Shown piece by piece: positions 33,824-43,362 of a stretch of 64,000 bases of DNA. Made by a program: the position numbers and the translations under genes. The DNA is from Rehmannia glutinosa. Lineage: Eukaryota; Streptophyta; Magnoliopsida; Lamiales; Orobanchaceae. The notes beneath the pieces were generated by a model. That model was given only the letters and a program-made list of their open reading frames with translations, was not told the origin of the DNA and did not search any database. The stretch's first letter is position 1, and each line of letters opens with the position of its first letter. The stretch lies in assembly GCA_016081115.2 (NCBI GenBank), contig CM071925.1:14426441-14490440 (forward strand). The letters are read 5' to 3'.

Positions 33824-34820
33824 CCCTTGTCATTGCATACATGAATGGTTGCACCAGAATCATACCACCAATACTTAGAAGAGGTTGGTGTAGCCAAGTG
33901 GAGTTCAGTCACAGTACCAAGAGATAACATTGCTATGATTTATGTAGCATGTTCAACAAGATTGCACTAGAAGCATTAGCAAAATCAACTTTTTGCTTCT
34001 TGTTAGATATGCACTCAGCTTTATAGTGGCCTTTCTTACCACAATTATGGCAAACTCTAATTTCTTTTTCTTGTCTATAGAATCAATATTTTCATAATTC
34101 TTTCTTTTATTCTTAAACTTCTTCTCATGAATCATATTCACTCTAGGATCACTATCAAATTCTTTCTTATGAAGAATCCTAACACCTTATTCAATTCTTA
34201 GATGTTCCAAAGTACTAGATATGGTCAAAATTTCAGAAGTATGAAGTAATTTCTTTTGATAATCATTCCAAGATGAAGGTAATTAGCAATTATCGCACCT
34301 ACTTGCATAGATTCTGAAATTTCCACGCCATAATCTTTAAGTTTTGAAACTATCACTTGCAGATTATGAATTTGATCCATGAGAGACGAAGAATCATCAA
34401 ACTTAAATTCAAAATACTTTTTACTTAAAAACTTATATGCTCATTGCTTTTGTGATGCATATTCACGTTCAAGTATTGCCCAGATTTCTCTCGGACTCTT
34501 CACAACGATAAATCGTAAAGGGTGTCTGACAAGGTATTGAGAATATGACCCCTACACATCACTTCATCCTCTTGACGCTTCTCCCTTTGTTTCTTCACTT
34601 CATCAGATTTGCCATCCTTCGGTGGAGAGATTTCTGGAAGATCCGGATTGAGAACGTAGGCAACCTTCAGAGTAGTTATGAAACACATCAATTTGTCCTT
34701 CCAATGATTAAAGTTGGTGCATGTGCCATCGAGCCTATCCAACTTCATAAAGTCTTGATTCATCACTTTGATTGCAAATTCTTGAGTGGACTCCATGAAA
34801 CTCAAATATCACTTTAAGAT
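33824..34820 (-). pseudogene. Copia-1 gag and protease start, broken
   Basis: On the minus strand gag begins at the ATG ending at 34805 (MSFMESTQEFAIKVMNQDF), with the WKDKLMCFITTLKVAYVL stretch typical of copia gag. It runs to a stop at 34500, then frame-changed remnants follow. A zinc knuckle CHNCGKKGHYKAEC is readable around 34010-34060 although the frame there is disturbed. The protease active site DSGAT is at 33847-33861 within YDSGATIHVCNDKG. The protease frame is cut by the solo LTR at 33823. Gag would form particles; here it cannot be full length. Confidence 0.84.
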
Positions 34821-35500
34821 TGTTGATGAAATTAATTGGGTATGACCAAAACACTATATAGAAATTGGAGGACAACAAAAGATACAAGATTTTTTTGTAA
34901 CTTTTATATGATCGGGTATGAACAAAACACTATATAGAAATTGGAGGAAAACAAAAGATACAAGGTTTTTTTGTAATACAACTTTGATGGGAATACACCA
35001 AGTCTAAGGCGTGTAGGACACTTTCCTTTAAAGTGTTAATTGCCCCCACTACTTGCTAAACGAGTATATGACAAATTACTTCTAGGATACAATAGACTAA
35101 TGAAACAACCAAATAGCAAGTTTTTGGATTGCTTCTACAAGAAAAAAGAATGCTAAAAAATTAGTTAGTGTTGCCTTGCTAAAACTATTTATCTCATCTG
35201 TGGCATGCATCCGTTGATGATGAATAGGCACCAAATTAACCTCGTTTGAATTGCTAATTTTCAAAGAAATGAGATGACTTTTCCAATCAGTGCTTCTCCA
35301 ACATGATGATTTGTAATCTTTCATTTGTATGTTGCGAGAAGTTGTGTCCTTTCCTTATTGCCATAGTTTTATGATTTGAGCAACAAAATCCATTTTTTTT
35401 AATGCTACTGCATTAATTAGAATCTCAAATGAGTTTGACTCACTTTAGCTAGGCATTGTGAGTTTGACTCACTTTATTATAATACAAACTATTTTCAACA
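34821..35500 (-). repeat. Copia-1 5' LTR with internal duplication
   Basis: 680 bp, TGTTGATGAA to TTTCAACA. The extra length over the left copy comes from a partial tandem duplication of about 76 bp (34838-34913 and 34914-34989, both beginning GGGTATGA). AGTGT follows at 35501. The bases just inside the LTR do not show a clear Met-tRNA primer site. Confidence 0.92.
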
Positions 35501-35505
35501 AGTGT

Positions 35506-36229
35506 CTGAAAAAATGTTATGAGAATTTACAACAAATCAAGCAACTTCACTGTTCAAGTAACGAGAGCCATTTTTTTCCTGGCATAGACGCGATAAGAAA
35601 TAATAAACAAAAACCACACTTTAAATTAACTATAATAAATTGATGGGATAATTAATGAAAAAACCCTAACGTTTGGACTAATTAAAAAAATAGAAATATT
35701 TTAAATTTACAAAAAACCCCATTATTTTTGTCTTAAGGCGTACACTATATAATGCTTCTATAAATATCGAAGAGGTTTTGAAATATTTTGCTTTCGAAGG
35801 AAAAGTTTGGACTTAAACCTTGAGAAATTCCTCGTACTTTTCAAAAATTTCTAATTTGATTTTGTAATTGTAAGTCCGAACCTCAAATTCTTTTCAAAAA
35901 TTTCTAATTTGATTTTGTAATTGTAAGTCCGAACCTCAAATTCTTTTCAAAAATTTCTAATTTAATTTTGTAATTGTAAGTCCGAACCTCAAATTCTTTT
36001 TTGTAATTATCCCTAAATTGATGTATGTAACGCCATTAAGACAAGAAAAAAACCTGACCATCTCACCCATCCATCCTCTTCAATAATACACCACAAAATT
36101 GTAAAATAGTACAGCGATTTTGTTGAGAAAAACGAGTAATTTTTTTTAAATTTCACAGATTATTATTTTTAATTAACACAACAAGAATCCCTAATTATAC
36201 AATTACTCGGATTATTCTGTCTTCCACTG
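35506..36229. other. AT-rich spacer before host gene
   Basis: No coding region. It contains three direct copies of a 53-bp unit (listed separately) and the AT-rich sequence upstream of the presumed VPS55 promoter. Confidence 0.5.
35837..35995. repeat. Tandem repeat, 3 x 53 bp
   Basis: Units start at 35837, 35890 and 35943, each beginning CTTTTCAAAAATTTCTAATT and ending with GTAAGTCCGAACCTCAAATT. Only one or two bases differ between copies, so the array is recent. Confidence 0.88.
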
Positions 36230-36403
36230 TATAAACCTTGCTATTCTGTTTACATATATTATTACTTGCCATCCATCCCAGGAACAGATCCTGTTTTAAT
36301 GATTGATACAGATAAAAAAGGAATCCGGTGATCAAAATCACAAAACCCATTATTTATCTTCGATTGATTTCGAAGTCTCCGGCTCTCACAATCCTTCTTC
36401 CTG
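36230..36403 (+). promoter_or_regulatory. Candidate core promoter and 5'-UTR exon of VPS55
   Basis: A TATAAA at 36230-36235 is followed by about 170 bases ending in TTCTTCCTG|GTATGT at 36403/36404, a good plant donor. An acceptor GGGTCAG|G lies at 39005/39006, directly before the VPS55 start codon. This suggests a non-coding first exon and a 2.6-kb 5'-UTR intron. It is inferred from signals only, with no transcript support. Confidence 0.4.
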
Positions 36404-37579
36404 GTATGTATGTTTTCATCAAACCCATCAATCGCTGAACGTACATTCCACAGTTTTATTCTCTGAATTCGTGCATAAATTCGTGCGAGTTCATTATTAT
36501 TTTCTGTCCAAAAATTCCGTTGTGATTCAACTAAGGCTCATGCTAGTTATTATAGTAGATTAAGAATCTCAACGCTTTGAGGTGATTGAAATATGATCTC
36601 TTTTTGTTTTTTTTTTTTTAGATAACAAAATATGAAGATATTTAAGATGTCGTAGGAACTGATAATTAGAAGATTTGGGGAATTATTTGAACCAAAGTGG
36701 CTTCTGATGTATTTTGGGTTCTGAAGGACATTGTGAATGATGAGCTGCTAGGTTCTGGTGTATTTTGCTTCATGGTATTATTTTACTGGATTAATAGAAA
36801 ACTAAAGGCTTGCACAGTCAATAAGTGGTTTTTAGATGATGAGCTAGATTGCCTCTCCCTCAAGGATGTGGTTGTTGGCACTTGATCTTATGGCAGTAAT
36901 ACGCGAAAGTTGCAAAGAGCAAAGAGCACTTCAGCTCTTGGATTAGAATAATTGGCATTTTACTGTACTTCTATGTTATGTTGTGATAGAATTGATGCTG
37001 GTTGTGTCTATCATGCCAACTTCAGACACACCAGAACACAGAGTAGTGGATTTGGAAAGAGAACAAATAGCCTTTGCTTCATTTGTGGTCTATTAAGGCT
37101 TCAAGAACAAGATAGGCGTAGTTGAGAACACATTCTATATTCAGTATGAACCCGACGCTGAAATTATTCTGAAGAATGATGATGCATAGCGAACTATTTC
37201 TTCTTGTCTCCTCTTAGTCTTTGTCAGTTGTCGCAGTTCGTTTGTTGGGATTGTATTCATGCTTGTCTTTGTTGATTTGTAAACTACCACTTATATAATG
37301 ATTGAATCTCAGGAATTAGTGAATTTGAGTTTAGAAGATGATCCATGTAGTAGCTATCAAAGACCAAAGTAACACATTATGTTGATTAAACCTTTTAAAG
37401 TCCTATATTAGTCTTCTCGCCCGGTTCATAACAACACATTTTAAACCTTCAAGTCTTCCTCTCTTAACACTAGTATGCTTGATTGGGCAGTCTTCTATCC
37501 TGATTGTCGTGAGGGATAAATTGGGCATAAATTGAAGCGAATATGGCAAGACAATATCTTTTAATTCAAATGTGTGTGT
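36404..37579 (+). other. Candidate 5'-UTR intron, no gene seen
   Basis: No recognised coding sequence. A 62-codon frame at 36697-36885 shows no known motif and is probably chance. The region is likely intronic if the proposed 5'-UTR exon is correct. Confidence 0.35.
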
Positions 37580-38266
37580 CGGTGTTTAAAAAAACGTTAG
37601 GCGACAAAAGGCGATTAGGTGTAGTGCCTAGGCGCTAGGCGCTAGGCGAAAAGCGATGCCTGAGCGAAGTGAGGCGCCCGTCTTACAAAATAAAATTTAG
37701 TTATCATTGCTAAAGAAGTATGACACAATACTAAGATAAAATTTTAATTTCATACTAAGATAAAATTTTAATTAGTTAATACTTTAGTCAAAGTCTCAAA
37801 CAAGCATCATTTTGCAAATTAAAATATCTAAAAACCGCTAATAACTGATGGGAAAACATATTATCCCAGATCTACTCATCATACTCCACTTGAAAAGAAT
37901 CGATAACCCCATCATCCTCCTCCCCATCAAATGACTTATATCCTTCATCGTCATCTTCTTCTTCTTCTTCACAATCATGTGTGAGTTGTTTCTGAGAGCT
38001 AGAGGTCAAATTTGATTGCCTAAGTCTTGTGTGAGTTCTTTTTCTAGGGTTTCATTTAAGTAAGGGTGTAATGGTATTTTAAAAGGTATTCTAATTTCTA
38101 AACCCTAAAAAAATAGGAATAACTTAACTGCGAAAAAAAGCGCCTCAAGGCGGCGCCTAGGCAAGCCTTGAGCGCCTCGGGCGCCTTAGCTCGCCTTACA
38201 AAAATCGACTAGCCTTAGCCCAACTAGGCGCTTAGGTGTCGCCTAGCGCCGCCTTTTTAAACACTG
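37580..38266 (-). mobile_element. hAT-like deletion derivative
   Basis: A 687-bp element with terminal inverted repeats. The left end is CGGTGTTTAAAAA; the right end, read on the minus strand, is CAGTGTTTAAAAAGGCGGCG. GTGTGTGT flanks both sides (37572-37579 and 38267-38274), an 8-bp duplication as made by hAT elements, though the repeat is simple sequence. Sub-terminal regions are rich in AGGCG/CTAGGCG repeats on both sides. On the minus strand about 38040-37872 reads as the acidic C-terminus of a protein (EEEEEDDDEGYKSF ... QVEYDE, then a stop), perhaps the end of a transposase exon kept after internal deletion. Confidence 0.75.
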
Positions 38267-38285
38267 GTGTGTGTTTGTGCGCATA

Positions 38286-38970
38286 CTTATCGGACATGCT
38301 TATGTCACATGACATTTCTATCAATGTCTTTACGTCTTTACTTAAAGTTTCTTCTGGTGTTTAGTAAGTTCTAATGTTCCTAGCTATTCACCTCATAACT
38401 CTTAAGAGTTAAAAAAATAAAAATATCATGTATTTGTTACAAAAAAGCCATGGACTCGTAGTTGTACTTTAGTCAGTTGGATATGCTCTTTAAAGGCATG
38501 CAATTGTACCAGCTTCAACACATTTGCATTCGTCACCTGGATGTGTTCTTTATCCACGTTTCCTTCCATATTCGTAAATTAATATGTTTACTAGGAAGTG
38601 TAATCCATATATTTTTCTTTGGTCTTCTATCCTATCATCATAAGCACACACTCACACTGTCACACATATATACTTATTGGACGTGCTTATGTCAGATGAA
38701 ATTTCTATCAATGTCTCTTCTCTAATGTCTTTGCTACAAGTTTCTTTTTGCTAGTAATTCTTAAGTTGCTCAACTCTTTACACACTTAAAATAAAAAATA
38801 AAAAATAAATTACATGTGATGTTATAAATAAGCCATGGACTTTTAGATGTACTTTAGTCAGCTGAATATGCTTCATTAAAGAAGGTTATCAACTTCAATA
38901 CATTTGCATTCCTCACCTGGATGTTTTCTTTATCTCTGTTTCCTTTAATCATTATAAATTTATATTTTCT
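38286..38970. repeat. Tandem duplication, about 385-bp unit
   Basis: Two diverged copies begin at about 38286 (CTTATCGGACATGCTTATGT) and 38671 (CTTATTGGACGTGCTTATGT). Both continue through TTCTATCAATGTC, GCCATGGACT, TGTACTTTAGTCAG and CATTTGCATTC.TCACCTGGATG. The second copy ends just before the VPS55 start codon, so the duplication lies within the presumed 5'-UTR intron. Confidence 0.75.
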
Positions 38971-39006
38971 ACTAGTCTTAGTTTTCTTTCTGTGTGAAGG
39001 GTCAGG

Positions 39007-42000
39007 ATGGCAGACTTGCCTCGTTATATGAGAGCTTGCTTGCAGTCTGGGAAACTCGCCATGTTAGCAATGCTTGTGTCAGGGGGAATTGTATTGCAAA
39101 TACTGGTCCGCTCCATGCTGTGCTTTTAATTTACCTTTGACTTATTCACTTGGCATCTCTTGTTAATTATTATAGCTGTATTTTCTGATTATTCTGATGA
39201 TGATTCAGGCATGCGCTCTATACAACAATTGGTGGCCGATGTTAACAGGTGTTTAGATGCAATATTTCTTTGCTTAAATGGCTATGGTTCAGTTAACTTA
39301 TCACTTTTCGGCCTTCTTAACATGGTTAGAAGTTTTCAACCTTATTTAATTTAGAGGACATTGTTACTATTAAAAATGAAGCTGTATTCTTGAAATGTAG
39401 GAAATCATCCAGATCTTTTTGTGTATTTAGTTGTGAACTTCTCACCAGTACTTCCGTACTACCAATTGACTTTCGATGGTGAAGTTTTCCTTTGCTGGAT
39501 GTACAGAATGTGTAGTAAGTATAAAGAATAAAAAAATTATAGAATCCAAGTAAGATTGTAAATATAGTTTTATTTGATGAGACGAGGGAAGGAGTAAATA
39601 CAAAATTGGAAGCTTGGACAGAAACATTAAAATCAAAAGGTTTTACCATAAGTAGGGTCAAAACAAAATACATGGAATGCCAGTTTAGTAAAAACAAAAG
39701 TAACAATGAGACAAAGGTAAAAATTAGTGGCCATGAGGTGAGTAGCAAAGAGTTATAAATATTTAGGGTCTATAATTGAAGAGAACGGAGAAATCAATAA
39801 GGACGTTATACATAGGATCCAAGCGGGTTAGAATAAATGGAGGACCACATCTTCTATCCTTTGTAACGTAAAAGACCATTAAAATTGAAAGAATTTTTTT
39901 GTAAAACGGCCATAAGACCCTCAATGCTTTATGGAGCATGATGTTCGGCGACTAAATATGAACACGAACAAAAAATGAGTGTAGCAGAAATGAGAATATT
40001 AAGACGGATGTGCGGACACACTAGATTAGATAGAATAAGAATGAACACATTAGAAACAAAGTGGGAGTATCACCAATAGATGAGAAAATTAGAGAAATGC
40101 GATTAAGATGTTTTGTACATATTTATCGGAGACCTTTAGATGCACTCGTGCGATGCGTGTAAGACAGGGAATCACTCACCCAAGTTAAAAAAGGCAGAGG
40201 AAGACCTAAAAAGACTTGGAAAGAAACTATTAAATAAGATATGCTATATCTGGAAATAAATGAAAATATGGCTTTTGACCGGAAACGATGACGTGATATG
40301 ATCCATATAGCCGACCCCACATAGTGGGATAAGACTTAGTTTTTTTTTTTTTTTGTTGTTGTTAAATAAGATTGTAAACTTACGTATGCTTCACAAGTCT
40401 AGAAAATCATCCAGAGATTATGTGTGTCATGTGCCACAAATTAACGTTGGGCTTGGAATCCTACTTCCAAGAGGAACAGGTAAGTGTCAAAGTACAAAAA
40501 GTAAAGCAAAGTATAGAAATATCAATAAATTATGTAATTTGTCACACGATCAGCGGACATCTGAATTTCAAAGCAAAATCTTCAGCTTTCAAATAATTAT
40601 TCATATAGTAACTCTGAACTGTAAAGTTCCACTCGGATTGATGGATTTGGATTTGAGGGCATGATTTGTGAAAAGGATTTCAAATGACCTCAAATGAGAT
40701 ATATTTGAAATCCACCACAACGACTCAAACTCAGAATTTGAGCTAAGGATTTGAGATCCATTGTAAAATGATATCATTCAAACAAGCTCTGAACTGGATT
40801 TGAGGGCATGATTTGTGGAAAGGATTTCAAATGACTTCAAATGAGATAGATTTGAAATCCACCACAATGGCTCAACTCAGAATAGGAGCTAAGGATTTGA
40901 GATCCATTGTAAAATGATATCATTCAAACAAGCTCAATGGATTTGTTATTATGGATTTCAAATCCATTGCCCCAAACCCATCAATCCAAATGAAGAAGCC
41001 TAAATGTGTTTTAAATTTAAATATGGATTATCTTGCTTGCAGATTCTAAATAACCGGCAAATTGGATGCAAAAAGTTCTACTTCTTTCTTGAATATGAGG
41101 CATATTTGTTGTAAACTTCCTAGTTTTTCTGCAGCTGACCATCTATAAAAGAGATACAAAATTTCGACATACCATTAGAAAAATATTGTCATGCTGCTTC
41201 AAGTTGTGTTTAGTGTAAGTGTTAACTTGTTTTGTAATGCATCAAACACATTGGACTGTGATCCACTGGCGAGACTAACATGCATTGAGTTTCATTCATG
41301 AGTACTTTCCAATCATCCTTGAATGTTTAATCAAGTTGTTAGAAAAGCTCATTGCACCCTTGTAAACCATTGAGGACCTCCTCTTCCATCTAATCTTGGT
41401 CAGCACGTTCTTGCTTGGTTAATTGATTCTTTATTATTTTTTTCCATCCCGATGCTGAAAGGTTATGTTCTATAAGTGTGGTTGGGTGTCAATTTTTCAA
41501 TGTGGTCATCTTATGAGGTCAGATTGAAAATTGTTGTCAATTGTTCCCATTAATTGAACCTTTATCTGCATCTCAGAAACTTTTGAATCTTAAAGCTTAA
41601 TCATGAAGTGGATGTTTGAGAGGGCTGACAGTTTTTACTCCTGGGATGCTGGAAAGTTAGAAATTCTGAATTTTTTTATTTTTATTTTTATATTTTGGGT
41701 AATACTTGATTGTTTCTTTTGCAGTATTAATGTATGTTCTTCTACCAATGCCTTTAATCTTCTTTGCTGGGTCAGATACTTCTTCTCTCTATTCCGAGTC
41801 GACCAGTGGGTAAAGTTTTTCTTTTCAAACTGATTGAATATAAATATATGCCTTTTTTCTTTTCAAACTGAATTATCTCACATATAAATATAAATATTCT
41901 TGCATTCTTAAAGATCTTTGTGGCCTTATACTTGGTAGTTAAAATAATATTGCAGTTGGATAGATGCGACTAAGTTTCTGACTGGTGCTTCAGCAGTTGG

Positions 42001-42148
42001 TAGCATTGCTATACCAGTTATTCTCAAGCATGCTGGTGTTATTGGTTGGGGAGCATTAGCAATGGAGCTCTCATCCTATTTCATATTCGTCATGGCCATT
42101 TTATGTTACCTTGGGACGCATGAAGATGATGGGTACAGTATGTTTTAA
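39007..42148 (+). CDS. VPS55: VPS55-family endosomal sorting protein
   Basis: Spliced gene with coding exons 39007-39105, 39209-39248, 41725-41809 and 41956-42148, giving 138 residues plus stop, the family's normal length. Vps55 proteins (the family of animal LEPROT) are small membrane proteins of the late endosome; in yeast Vps55 acts with Vps68 in traffic to the vacuole. Visible marks are a hydrophobic first segment (residues about 17-35), ALYNNWWPML, LPMPLIFFAGSDTSSLY, and KFLTGASAVGSIAIPVILKH followed by a last hydrophobic segment; four membrane segments are expected. Introns are 103, 2476 and 146 bp with GT-AG ends and phases that join cleanly; the first donor (GTCCGC) is weak. Intron 2 hosts a LINE and an inverted-repeat element. 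No stop or frame break, so probably functional. I am sure of the family; exon joins are inferred by family similarity. Confidence 0.9.
39563..40366 (+). mobile_element. 5'-truncated L1-type LINE in VPS55 intron 2
   Basis: An 804-bp insertion flanked by the 12-bp duplication TAAGATTGTAAA (39551-39562 and 40367-40378). Broken plus-strand frames encode the end of a plant LINE reverse-transcriptase protein, with EAWTETLKSKGFTISRVKTK, REMRLRCFVHIYRRPL, KKGRGRPKKTWKE and a final ADPT*WDKT. It ends in a long T run followed by TTG repeats, the tail form of this LINE group. It has the same orientation as the host gene. The 5' end is lost, as is usual in target-primed insertion. Confidence 0.87.
40634..40991. 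mobile_element. MITE-like element with inner tandem duplication
   Basis: The left end reads GGATTGATGGATTTGG and the right end, reversed, GGATTGATGGGTTTGG, an imperfect inverted repeat. Inside, a unit of 147 bp beginning TGGATTTGAGGGCATGATTTG occurs twice (40648-40794 and 40795 to about 40937). Each unit contains smaller inverted repeats GGATTTCAAAT/ATTTGAAATCC. A target duplication is not clear. It lies in VPS55 intron 2. Confidence 0.55.
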
Positions 42149-42370
42149 AACTAAAAGAGCTCGATGCCTCCTCCTCTTTGTTTTTCTTTTACGATCCGGT
42201 TGGTGCCTGTTTACATGTTATCTTGTGCTCTCATATATATGTCTTTCTAGCTTTATAATTTATATTGGTGGTGTTGTAAATGTATAAGTATTCATTATGG
42301 TATCCCACCCTTCATTCTCAAAGGGAAAAAGAATCAGAAGATTGTATTAATTTTTAGTACTTAAGATTAT

Positions 42371-42677
42371 GGGAGTGTTTGCAATCACGTAAAAATTACT
42401 TCTTAGCTTTTGCTTGAAAAAAATCAATTTGTAGTGTTTGCAATTGCTAACTTTTGCTTCCGATTTTGTTTTATTTAATCAGAATGTAAAAGTAGGGAAA
42501 AATGTGCTTTAGATTTCTGGTTCTGCTTCTTGGTTTGACTTTTACAAATAAATAAGCACTTTTCCAACTTTTTCACCACACACTCTGAACTCCTGATTCT
42601 ATTTTCAAACACTACCAACTTCTGATCCTCAACTAATTTTACTTCTACTTAAAGCAAAAGTTCTTGCAAACACTCCC
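42371..42677. mobile_element. MITE, 307 bp
   Basis: Terminal inverted repeats of at least 14 bases (GGGAGTGTTTGCAA at the left, TTGCAAACACTCCC at the right) flanked by TAT on each side (42368-42370, 42678-42680). Non-coding, AT-rich. The 3-bp duplication points to the PIF/Harbinger (Tourist) type; the class is inferred. It lies 220 bp past the VPS55 stop codon. Confidence 0.75.
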
Positions 42678-43148
42678 TATGTCTGTCTATAATAATCTGG
42701 GTTCCTCTGTATTGCAACTGATGTGTGTGTTTTCACCAATATAACTGTTCGGGTAAAAGCCCTTGGCCAAGCAATGCTAGTTTGGTGAAATTTGAGGGAT
42801 CAAATAGATATTTGTTTATAATGCTGCTCGGATAGCATTTGATATGGTTTTTCAATAAAAATATATAAGTATCTCCTTTCCTTTTTATTAGTTTCTTTTA
42901 TTCGTTCTTTATCTTCAATGTTATGGTGAAAAAGAAACATGCAAAAAAGATGTCCAAGAATGGAGACTGTTTTAGTTTGTGTTGATTTGCAGGTAAAGCC
43001 ATCAATTTAGGCGCTTGATTCATGGGCCTTTTGTCTTGTCCGACATATCTTTATTTCTTCTTATTCTCTTTTTCACTTGCTCACTCTGCTTGTTCAATCA
43101 ACATCAACTCACTATACACGAAACAAAATTTGTGAGCTTCCTCAAATA
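42678..43148. other. AT-rich non-coding region
   Basis: Sequence downstream of VPS55 between two inverted-repeat elements. No coding region or clear structure seen. Confidence 0.5.
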
Positions 43149-43362
43149 GGGATGATTAAAAAAAAAACCTGAGGTTTAAAATTAAAAAAAAAAATCTCAA
43201 GTTTGATTATGTCTTAAAATTTAAGGGGGTAAGTGTAATATTTTTATACACGACTGGAGTTTTTTGAATTGTTTTTTGTTTATGAAATGAAAAATGTAAG
43301 ACATATTCAAACCTTAAGGAATATTTGTAATTTTCAAAATCTCGGGGTTTTTTAATTAGCCC
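43149..43362. repeat. Possible MITE with degenerate inverted ends
   Basis: The left end GGGATGATTAAAAAAAAAACC and the reversed right end GGGCTAATTAAAAAACCCC match imperfectly. The interior is A- and T-rich without a frame. A stretch near 35642 begins in a similar way (GGGATAATTAATG), so this may be a dispersed family. Low-complexity sequence makes chance similarity possible. Confidence 0.35.

Larger units (their letters stand above)
1636..35500 (-). mobile_element. Copia-1, nested Ty1/copia retrotransposon
   Basis: The outer element runs on the minus strand between direct repeats at 1636-2243 and 34821-35500. Both repeats begin TGTTGATGAA; the right one ends TTTCAACA and the left one TTTCAATA. 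The bases AGTGT flank both sides (1631-1635 and 35501-35505), a 5-bp target duplication. On the minus strand the order is gag, zinc knuckle, protease (DSGAT), integrase, reverse transcriptase (YIDD), RNase H, which is the copia order. It is split by three insertions at 3442-4980, 5007-29289 and 31573-33823; removing them rejoins the copia reading frame. Stops and frameshifts show it is inactive. Without insertions it is roughly 5.8 kb, a usual size for copia. Confidence 0.92.

Noticed and set aside
36697..36885. A 62-codon plus-strand frame near the presumed VPS55 promoter
   Set aside because: It has no recognised motif, no clear start context and lies in what looks like the 5'-UTR intron; length is within chance for this composition.
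39326..39748. A 140-codon minus-strand frame with many hydrophobic residues
   Set aside because: It overlaps the LINE insertion and its flank on the opposite strand. The LINE's plus-strand protein similarity and 12-bp target duplication explain the sequence; the hydrophobic frame is its shadow.
43149..43362. Strong MITE call for the A/T-rich inverted ends
   Set aside because: Kept only as a low-confidence repeat: the ends are mostly A and T runs and no target duplication is visible.
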